From CAYFVU01 sp964346645 (lineage in GTDB: Bacteria; Spirochaetota; Spirochaetia; DSM-16054; Sediminispirochaetaceae): DNA of 64,000 bases. Below the pieces are notes generated by a model. It saw nothing but the letters and a program-made list of their open reading frames with translations. It was not told where the DNA came from and ran no database searches. Positions 9,201 to 15,718 of the stretch are shown one piece after another. Each line of letters begins with the position of its first letter. Position 1 is the first letter of the stretch. The DNA lies in contig CAYFVU010000002.1 in NCBI GenBank assembly GCA_964346645.1, forward strand, positions 1 to 64,000. Direction: 5' to 3'. The position numbers were made by a program, and so were the translations under genes.

Positions 9201-10932
9201 CTTTGATCGTGAAGGCATCGAGAGATCCTTCGTAATTCTGCCCTGCGAGGTACTGAAGCCGATAGGTGTAACCGGATATCTCTTCCTTCTCCGGTGGCTC
9301 CCAGCCGATTGTGGCGGTGTTGCTCGGAAAGAAACCCCGTTCGTTCGTCTCGTGCTCGGCGAACTCGATAGACGGCGGAGGCGTGGTGTCCCGTTGGAAT
9401 TCCACCGTTGATGGTTTCGACCAGTTGCCCGCGTAGTCTCTGGCGATTACGTGGAAGTACCACTGACCGTCCTGCTCTACCTCTGCGCGGGCAACACGCT
9501 CCTGCTGCCGGAGGATCTGCATCGTGCGCGGCGGACTCCCCTCCGGATCGCGGTCTACGGAGTAGTTGAACCCGGCGATTCCCGAGGAATCCTGCGGGAG
9601 GTTCCAGCGTATGCGGAACACATCCTGCCTCGCCTTGCCCCCGGAGGGGAAGTTGAGCGGCGTGATGCTCGGAGGGGTAACGCTGCGGTCGGGATCGAGC
9701 TTGACCAAGCGGGTACGATCCCGAAAGGTGTTCTCCCATATCAGGTGGAGATTGCCGAGAAAGGGGAGCGTCTGTGCGAAGGTGCTGCTGCCGGACATGA
9801 TGCTCACATCCTGATCCTGCCACGCAATACCCTCGCGGTAAGCGATGAATATTCGGTTGTCTCCCTTTCTATCGTCGAACCAGAGCACGTAGAGATTTCC
9901 ATTTACCTCTACCGTTTTCGGATTGCGGCAGTTGTTCGTTCCGGTCGTGATCCGCTCCGGATCGTTTTTTATCTCCCCTTCTCTGTCGAGCCCGAGGTAG
10001 TAGATCTGAGGCGGCGTGTTGCCTGCATACCTCCGTTCCCAGGCGAGATGAAAGGTGCCGTCTCTGGCCCGAAGATGCGGTCGCTGGTTGTCGTAGTTGT
10101 TCGGATCGTCATCCTGATTGATCTCCGACTCCCGAAAGTCGGTGAGACGCTCCGGCTCACTCCAACTCCGCCCCCCGTCGCCGCTCTCGACCATGTAGAT
10201 TTGGAAGAAACGGCTCTCGGGTGGGGAGGCTTGAAACACCACGTACTCCCTTCCCCCCGAGGACTCGTGCGAGGGAAGATAGATGTAGGAGAGATCTGAG
10301 TCCTCGACCAGCGGATCGAAGGTGGTCCACTCCCGGCCGTTGTCGCTGAGGGAGTAGGTTATACCGAGGGAGCTCCCCTGCCCCTCGGCTGAGGTGGAGG
10401 TCGAAAAGGGTTTGGTCACGAAGAGTATGAGCCCGCCGTCGTCCATCTCGTACAGGCGCGGCGCAACGGAGATCTCCGCACCTCCCCGCCTGCCGGCGCT
10501 TCCCACCTGCACAAAGCTGCCCTGTACCGTCTCCTCATCCGCTCCGCTATCCGTTTCCCCGGTCCCTGCGGTGCCGGCCTCCTCCTCGAAGCTATATACT
10601 TCGATCTTCTGTCCCGTCACCGCGGCGGCCACGAAGATCTCCCCATTGTCGGTCATCTCCAGAGATGCAAGCGGCACCTCCTCGCCGGTGTAGGGAAAGG
10701 GGCCGATCACCTGCTCGTAAGTTTTCCACTCCCCCTCCTCTCCGATCTTAACGGCGATGGAGATGCTGATGCTCTCGATCTCTCCGTTGCTGCGGCCGAA
10801 CTCGTGCCAGAGTATCGCCGCCTTTCCCCCGCCTACCGCGGTCTCGGGAAAACGCGCATTCGCGGTGACGAGAGTATTCGGCTCCTCCCAGTAGAGCTCC
10901 TCTGCGGACATGTTCCCCGGTACGAGCAGCAT
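6268..10932 (-). CDS. giant periplasmic-sensor SpoIIE/RsbU-type PP2C phosphatase with HAMP domain
   Basis: At least 1554 residues. The N-terminal 750 residues are extracytoplasmic: a beta-propeller-like part with an Asp-box (S-G-D-G-G-R-S-W), then two fibronectin-III-like segments each followed by D-T-T-P-P or similar. Three membrane helices are near residues 757-779, 824-848 and 1103-1128. Helices 2 and 3 enclose a second periplasmic region with coiled coil. A HAMP linker follows, then a PP2C/SpoIIE domain (about 1217-1554) with metal-binding motifs S-G-D-Y-F-D, C-D-V-A-G-K-G, Y-T-D-G-I-E-E and F-D-D-L-T. It probably dephosphorylates an anti-sigma-antagonist-type protein in response to an envelope signal. 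The ATG at 10932 has no ribosome-binding site and cuts into a signal peptide that continues upstream in frame (to about residue -20), so the true start is probably a non-AUG codon at about 10983-11028. Confidence 0.85.
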   Translation of the reverse strand: MLLVPGNMSAEELYWEEPNTLVTANARFPETAVGGGKAAILWHEFGRSNGEIESISISIAVKIGEEGEWKTYEQVIGPFPYTGEEVPLASLEMTDNGEIFVAAAVTGQKIEVYSFEEEAGTAGTGETDSGADEETVQGSFVQVGSAGRRGGAEISVAPRLYEMDDGGLILFVTKPFSTSTSAEGQGSSLGITYSLSDNGREWTTFDPLVEDSDLSYIYLPSHESSGGREYVVFQASPPESRFFQIYMVESGDGGRSWSEPERLTDFRESEINQDDDPNNYDNQRPHLRARDGTFHLAWERRYAGNTPPQIYYLGLDREGEIKNDPERITTGTNNCRNPKTVEVNGNLYVLWFDDRKGDNRIFIAYREGIAWQDQDVSIMSGSSTFAQTLPFLGNLHLIWENTFRDRTRLVKLDPDRSVTPPSITPLNFPSGGKARQDVFRIRWNLPQDSSGIAGFNYSVDRDPEGSPPRTMQILRQQERVARAEVEQDGQWYFHVIARDYAGNWSKPSTVEFQRDTTPPPSIEFAEHETNERGFFPSNTATIGWEPPEKEEISGYTYRLQYLAGQNYEGSLDAFTIKEPPQRIRVQENSFSFYNMDNGLWALTVSPVDTVGNIGPSETYYFRLNNYIPVTYITRINMEQDQLNRYHMKIYGRGFSVGGSITEVMLDEDGEEPYDFVFPAEAGTFDVQSDRYIEGPTIQDISEGSYRVGLIHPERGVYFTGYRLSFESTGTVKFGDFRLISGEKEKLVRTDTLLLSMGDIAFFTVILLLVVLLVFTVYKLSSVAKEGYDLQMEVKALVHNTALPSEKKRERLKTMKKQRGGLRIKFALLVTFLVLIIVILVSLPLGRYMIQTQQRNLTRGLQESTQVLIESINTGAQQLLPEENTIELGRLPQQVEAAEDAEFVTITGPPASDAQVEDTGTYDYLWASNNPDIDEKILREEGYEESSEGEILFERGAVRIEDKISELIPDLRQQINREAREEVGALSDRLSALQQQAQEAAQELVRTDSQETAQLLRELQDEITRLSRQIEDELAKIGDVIGRVPEFSASEVLTGPTEYIFYKPIVYQDSSKEGEYYHGLVRLGISTTRIRAEIIDSRDTLIKQTALVALGAVFIGIIGAIILANIIIIPIRKLVSGVEKIRDTDDMSKFEERIQVKSRDEISILADTINDMTDGLVKAEAARKDLIFGKETQKRFIPLEQKGEVQLTTGKKTTEHIDLFGYYEGAKGVSGDYFDYIEYAEDRYAIIKCDVAGKGVPASLIMVEVATVFHNFLNDFMESESKKEDPDISKLIYSINRLVQARGFKGRFAALVVALVNAKTGATVFSNAGDTIVHIYNKEKRRMELKRLQGAPAAGVMDNDTIEMGGGFVKEPHMLKRGDAILFYTDGIEEAQRHFRDENFQITTCKEELGENELHGGTHNPGQNFEEFTNDRIYEIANAVFSRGRYRLTKYHNPLGDEELEFDFSSCEGTIEDAIIALISVEKIYRIYPDPSAGERDLIEVDTVINDFLREHFLLYESYFENEVPTEEGSQYKVFSHLREDEQFDDLTILGLHRK

Positions 10933-11063
10933 GAGAGACGAGAGAAGGGAGAGGAGGAGTACAGCCGAGAGGCCGCCGGATATCTTCCGCGCCTCTCTTT
11001 GAGAAGCGGAATGGGGTCTCAGTCGCAGAGGAGAGGAAACTCGTGGTGGAACTCTCGTGCTTG

Positions 11064-14000
11064 CTACAGCTTCGATTCGATCCTCCTCTTCAGTTCGAGC
11101 AGCTTCGGGTTCTTCCTATTTTCGGAATCCTGCAGCAGCTGGTCAACTATCGCACTCGCCTCGTAGTAGCGGGAATCGATGAAGAGGTTCTCCGCCCTGC
11201 GGAGCTTCTGTTGGTCCACACTCGAGAGTACGACATTTACCTGTCCTCCCTGGCCGGCTCGCAATCTATCCTTCAGCAGAATTGCGTCCTCGAAATCCGG
11301 GTTGAGCTTGATCGCCTCGTTGAGGTAGGTGATCGCAACCGGGAATCGGGCCCTCACGTCGGCCTCTACGATCTGCTGCGCCTGCCGGTAGAACTCCCGT
11401 GCGCGGGCGAGCTTCTGCGGGTCCGGCGGAGGCTGGCGGATACCGGTGGCGATTTCCGCATCGTATATAGCCTGATCCATACCCTGGTAGTCCGAACGTA
11501 TCTCTTCGAGAACCTTCAACTCTCGGTAGGCCTCCTCCGGCGCAGTCTCGATCTTCTGCCGTGCAGCCCTGAACCTGCTGCTGAAGATGGTGTCGAAATC
11601 CTCGGGCTCCGTGTAGCGGAGAATGCGGAGGTAGAGGACGCCGGCCGCCTGGTTGTTGGGAAAGGGTTCCTTGATGTACTCGATCTTCTGCTCGGCCTCA
11701 CCGAAGGCCTGCATAGCGGCATCGGTCCTTCCCTCATTATAGAGCTCTTCTCCGCGTTGGAAATCCTGCCTGGCGAGATTGAGCACCTGCATCATGTCGG
11801 GATAGAGCGGATCGGTTTCGGAGATCTTCACACCGGTAGTCGTCTCGAGGGCGCGCTGCACCCGGTCGAGCCAGATGCTGATCTCCGGATCCACTTCCGT
11901 GTGCGTGACCTTCCATCTCGACTGCGCCCTCAGAAGAACCTGCTCCGCCTGTATGAAGTCCTCTTGGAAAAAAAGGCTTTTTCCGCGGTTAATGAGCTCG
12001 CGTACCTCCCGCACGATCTGCTGGTTCTGATTGTAGAGTATTCGATCGGCAAGTTCGGGTATCGCATTGTCGATCCTCTCTCTCACATCCGGGTCCTCAC
12101 GGTAGTTGAGTGATTCGGAGTAGGCGTTTCCGGCCTGCTCCAGCTTGTCCCTGGCCCTCTCGAAGTTGTTCTGATTCATCTGGGCCTGCGACTCTTCGAA
12201 TCTCAGGTCCCCCTCGGCTAAGGCAAGATCTGCCTGCCTGTTCAGATCCTGAGCCCGCGAGGCTACCTCTGCTCGTCGTTCTCTCAACTCCCCGATCTGC
12301 TCGAGCAGATTCCGACCGCGTTCCTCCTGCGCGGCGAGAGGATCGAGCTCTTGAAGCAGCTCCGGCTCCTCTTCCGCATTCTCGAGAATCGCCGATACCT
12401 CCTGCTCCACTTCATCGAGCGTCGTCTGCACATCGGAGAGCAGAGAGAGAGCCCTTCCCGGGTACCTCACCTCTATGGCCTCCTCTTCTTCTCCGATCGT
12501 CTCCTCTATGCCGTTGGTGTAGGAACGGGCCCGAGAGAAGTTCTCCTCTGCACTCCGGAGCCGTTCCTGCTGCGGATCGAGCCGCAGCCTCACGATTCTC
12601 GCAGCGAATCGTCCCCGAAGTGCCGTCGCCTCCTCGTGGCGAGTCTCGTAGGCCTGCGATAGAGCTGCGAGAAATTCCCGAGCCTTCTCCACTTCGACAC
12701 CGGTCTCCCCCTGCCGACGCAGGCGTTCCCGAAACTCGGCTATACGCTGCTGAGTCTCCTCGAATCCAGCGAGAACCTCGCGCACACGAGAACGGGCTTC
12801 ACCGATTACCTCGAAATCCTCGCTCTCGAGTCCGGTCTCCCTCTGCTGCTCGACTACCCGAAATCCATCCATGAGGCTCCGGTAATCCTCCGAGGCGGTA
12901 CGGACCGCCTCCGAAAGGAGCTGTTCCCGCTGTATATCGACTCTCTCTGGTCCTATCTTCCTCTCCATGTCGAAGCCGTCGAGGGAGTCGAGGTGGCCGT
13001 TCCACAGCTCTATGAGCCGTTGGAACTCCTGCGCATAGAGATTTGCAGTTTCTAACTCCGCCGTACTCTCGTCGAAACTCGCCTCCTCGTAGAGCGTTAC
13101 CGCCTCTTCGAAGGTCTCGACCATTGCCGAATCGAAGACGGACGAGAGAGCCGTTATGCCGCGCCCTACAGGCCGTTCAGCCGCACCTGCGATGCCCACG
13201 GGAAGCTCGCTTTTCTCCCGGCCCTTCGTGAGCACTCTCAGTGTGGAGAGATAGGGGATGTCGCTCTGGTCCTCGCGCTGAATATTCCGCCGGAGGTTGT
13301 CGATTCCTATGGCCGTCGATACGATGCCGTCCCACAATTCGAAGAACGAAGAAGCCTCCTCGGCAAACTGTGCATAGGCCTCTGAGAGCTGCTCCGTATT
13401 CTCCGAGGCAACCGCCTGCTCGAGCTCCTCGCTGTAGCCCTGCAGCGGCTCTATCTGCCTCTTGAGCGCCTCCGCGGTCTCCTGGATGCTGGACTTCTGC
13501 GACTCCACCTGGCTCATGACGACTTCGCTGTAGTCCTCCTCCACGAAGAGCTCTCTGTGGAGGGAAAAGCCCGAAAGATAGGTGTCGATAGCCTCCGCAT
13601 ACTCCTGCTCTGCCAGTTGGGACGAAGCCTGCTCCATTATATCCTGGAATTTCCGGTCGTTTACCGCAAAGATAATGGATCGGCGCGCCTGTGAGAATGC
13701 CGCAATGGCCGCCTCGTTCGGATCGGCGTCGAGCTCCTCGAGCTTGCGTATGACCTCGTAGGCCTCCTCCTCGTCGAGCTCCTCGTCCTCTCCCACGTTC
13801 AGGATATCGATGAGCTGCTGATAGGTCTCGTTGAACTCCTTCCTCGCCTCACGAACCCGTTTCATCAGCTTTTCGGCCTCGTCGAACTTCTCCGGCTCCT
13901 CCTTCATTACCTCGGTCAGTATCGTAATGGCCTCGTTGTAGCGCCGCTCCTCGATAAGCTGCTCCGCCTCTTCGAGTGGCTTCTCCTCCTGTTCCTGTTT

Positions 14001-14081
14001 TCCACCGGCATACAGCTCTCCCGGCACCGCACACAGGGCGCAGAACACGAGGAAAACTCCTAACGTATATCGGTAGAACAC
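11064..14081 (-). CDS. large exported TPR/coiled-coil protein
   Basis: About 1005 residues and extremely rich in Glu, Gln, Ala and Arg, with helical repeats throughout (TPR-like near the N-terminus: E-Q-L-I-E-E-R-R-Y-N-E-A; and again near the C-terminus around L-N-E-A-I-K-L-N-P). A signal peptide is present (hydrophobic core F-L-V-F-C-A-L-C-A-V, cleavage near Y-A-G). I chose GTG at 14081 because GAGAGGGG lies 6 nt upstream; a TTG six bases further upstream would leave no spacing. The gene is 131 nt upstream of the SpoIIE sensor gene on the same strand. A periplasmic scaffold or sensor accessory role is possible but is inference only. Confidence 0.8.
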   Translation of the reverse strand: MFYRYTLGVFLVFCALCAVPGELYAGGKQEQEEKPLEEAEQLIEERRYNEAITILTEVMKEEPEKFDEAEKLMKRVREARKEFNETYQQLIDILNVGEDEELDEEEAYEVIRKLEELDADPNEAAIAAFSQARRSIIFAVNDRKFQDIMEQASSQLAEQEYAEAIDTYLSGFSLHRELFVEEDYSEVVMSQVESQKSSIQETAEALKRQIEPLQGYSEELEQAVASENTEQLSEAYAQFAEEASSFFELWDGIVSTAIGIDNLRRNIQREDQSDIPYLSTLRVLTKGREKSELPVGIAGAAERPVGRGITALSSVFDSAMVETFEEAVTLYEEASFDESTAELETANLYAQEFQRLIELWNGHLDSLDGFDMERKIGPERVDIQREQLLSEAVRTASEDYRSLMDGFRVVEQQRETGLESEDFEVIGEARSRVREVLAGFEETQQRIAEFRERLRRQGETGVEVEKAREFLAALSQAYETRHEEATALRGRFAARIVRLRLDPQQERLRSAEENFSRARSYTNGIEETIGEEEEAIEVRYPGRALSLLSDVQTTLDEVEQEVSAILENAEEEPELLQELDPLAAQEERGRNLLEQIGELRERRAEVASRAQDLNRQADLALAEGDLRFEESQAQMNQNNFERARDKLEQAGNAYSESLNYREDPDVRERIDNAIPELADRILYNQNQQIVREVRELINRGKSLFFQEDFIQAEQVLLRAQSRWKVTHTEVDPEISIWLDRVQRALETTTGVKISETDPLYPDMMQVLNLARQDFQRGEELYNEGRTDAAMQAFGEAEQKIEYIKEPFPNNQAAGVLYLRILRYTEPEDFDTIFSSRFRAARQKIETAPEEAYRELKVLEEIRSDYQGMDQAIYDAEIATGIRQPPPDPQKLARAREFYRQAQQIVEADVRARFPVAITYLNEAIKLNPDFEDAILLKDRLRAGQGGQVNVVLSSVDQQKLRRAENLFIDSRYYEASAIVDQLLQDSENRKNPKLLELKRRIESKL

Positions 14082-14115
14082 ACCCAACCCCTCTCGATCG
14101 TCTCCTCAAGCAAAT

Positions 14116-14143
14116 CGCATTCCGGAAGTTATTCCAAAATGCG
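14116..14143. promoter_or_regulatory. nested inverted repeat upstream of the TPR gene
   Basis: CGCATT at 14116-14121 pairs with AATGCG at 14138-14143, and inside this GGAA at 14124-14127 pairs with TTCC at 14132-14135 around a 4-base loop, with a symmetrical 2x2 mismatch between the two stems. It lies about 35 nt upstream of the start of the minus-strand TPR gene, so it could be a repressor site or a leader hairpin. Confidence 0.4.
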
Positions 14144-14285
14144 AATTGTTGCTTCTCCTCTCAATGTATCACATTATCGACAGATAAGAAGCTACGTCTA
14201 AATTATCGGCAAACTGAGTCCGATCCTAGGAAAACTCGACGAAAAGACTAAATACATTTCAGAATTAGATTAATTTTCCCGACCC

Positions 14286-14314
14286 TGGAAATATCGACGT
14301 ATTCATAGTATATT
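14286..14314 (+). promoter_or_regulatory. putative sigma70-type promoter of the UPF0164 gene
   Basis: TGGAAA (14286-14291), 17-nt spacer, TATATT (14309-14314). The ATG follows after only 9 nt and there is no Shine-Dalgarno, so the transcript would have an almost empty leader. Confidence 0.4.
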
Positions 14315-14323
14315 GTCAGTAAG

Positions 14324-15571
14324 ATGAGGAGAGCTATTTTCTCTACAACCTTTATCGTGTTGCTCGTCGTTTTATCCGTTGCCGCAACGGGGCAGGAACT
14401 CGCGAACTTCTACCAGAACTACAGCTCCCTCGGCGACTCTCCCCTATTCAAGGATCCTAACACGGGACGCACGATTTTCCCAACTCTTCTCGTACCCCTC
14501 GGAGGAAAGTACGAAAGCATGGGGACCGCCTTTACCGCCGTCGCAAACGACTCGGGCTACATCGAGGCGAATCCCGCGGGCAGCTCGATACTCGACAAGA
14601 CCGAACTCTCTTTCCACCACAACAATTGGATCGCCGATTCCAGCCTCGAGGGTGTCGTCTACACCATGCGGATGAACGATCTGGGAATCGGATTCGGCGG
14701 CAAGTTCCTCTATCTTCCCTTTACCGCCTTCGACGAGTGGGGAGACCGGCAGTCGAGGGGCTACGTCTCGGAAACCGTCGCCACCGCGAACATTGCCTAT
14801 AACTTCCTCTCCAGCTACAATTTCTACGGAATAGCCCTGGGGTCCAACGTAAAGTTCGCCTACCGCAACATTCCCTCGGCAATCTATCCCGACCAGTCCA
14901 TTTTTACCGCGATGGCCGACGTGGGGGCACTCACCCGGGTAAACTTTCTCAAGCCCTACGCTTCGCGGGAGCGCAACCTCTCCCTTGGCCTGACGGTGAA
15001 GAATCTCGGTCCACCCAGCGAGGGTGAGCCGCTGCCGTCCGTAGCAACCGGCGGCATCGCCTACTCTCCACTGAGACCGGTCACCTTTGCCATGGACGTG
15101 AACTACCCCTTCGCCCTCGGACTCCCCCGAGAGGAATGGGAGAGACTCTACCTCGCCACGGGAGTCGACGTGCAGTTCACCGACTTCTTCTCCATCCAGT
15201 CCGGCTTTACCCACCGCGGCAGTAATCCGAGGATCAGCCTCGGCAGCGCAATAGATCTGGAGGACATGAGGATAAACCTCAACTACACCCTCGACATGAC
15301 CACCCAGCTGAGCTCCGCCGACCGCTTCAGCATCGAAGCCAACCTCAAGCTCGGCGACCGCGGCAGAGGTGCCGCAAAGAACCGCCTCGAGGAGTACTAC
15401 ATAGCCGGACTCAACGCCTATGCCGAAGGCGAGCTCCGGCGCGCCATCAAATACTGGGAGGCGGCGCTCGAGATAGACCCGACCTTTCAGCCCGCCGAGG
15501 AGAACAAGCAAATCGCCGAACGCGCGTTGTCCCTCCAACAGAACATGCAGGAGATGAATCGGGTCGAATAG
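14324..15571 (+). CDS. UPF0164/PorV-type outer-membrane beta-barrel protein with C-terminal TPR
   Basis: A 415-residue exported protein. The signal peptide covers about residues 1-25. The long middle part alternates polar and aromatic residues as in outer-membrane strands and resembles the UPF0164 family, described in treponemes as FadL/PorV-like proteins (conserved start with P-L-G-G-K-Y-E-S-M-G-T-A-F-T-A and N-P-A-G-S). The last 70 residues contain one TPR (Y-Y-I-A-G-L-N-A-Y-A-E-G through W-E-A-A-L-E-I-D-P). Family members are proposed long-chain fatty acid or hydrophobic-substrate channels. It is divergent from the TPR protein gene and convergent with dnaE2. Confidence 0.8.
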   Translation: MRRAIFSTTFIVLLVVLSVAATGQELANFYQNYSSLGDSPLFKDPNTGRTIFPTLLVPLGGKYESMGTAFTAVANDSGYIEANPAGSSILDKTELSFHHNNWIADSSLEGVVYTMRMNDLGIGFGGKFLYLPFTAFDEWGDRQSRGYVSETVATANIAYNFLSSYNFYGIALGSNVKFAYRNIPSAIYPDQSIFTAMADVGALTRVNFLKPYASRERNLSLGLTVKNLGPPSEGEPLPSVATGGIAYSPLRPVTFAMDVNYPFALGLPREEWERLYLATGVDVQFTDFFSIQSGFTHRGSNPRISLGSAIDLEDMRINLNYTLDMTTQLSSADRFSIEANLKLGDRGRGAAKNRLEEYYIAGLNAYAEGELRRAIKYWEAALEIDPTFQPAEENKQIAERALSLQQNMQEMNRVE

Positions 15572-15629
15572 CCCCCAGCGGTCTCCAGCCGAGCTCCGCA
15601 CGTCGGCACCGCCAGGCCCCGGCTGCATT

Positions 15630-15683
15630 GGGTGCCCCGGCTGCCCTGGGTGCCCCGGCACCGCCCGGCCCCGGGTGCCCCGG
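15630..15683. repeat. three GC-rich 11-bp direct repeats between convergent genes
   Basis: GGGTGCCCCGG occurs at 15630-15640, 15648-15658 and 15673-15683. GGCACC and GGTGCC in the same stretch can also pair as a hairpin. The repeats fill the 147-nt space between two convergent stop codons and may act as a terminator structure without a U-tract. No gene is seen here. Confidence 0.6.
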
Positions 15684-15718
15684 ATGCCATAGAAGAAGCC
15701 CGCAGCACCGACCGATCC

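Noticed and set aside
14144..14285. Possible riboswitch between the TPR gene and the UPF0164 gene
   Set aside because: The A-rich segment recalls parts of known aptamers, but I could not draw a consistent set of stems for any class.
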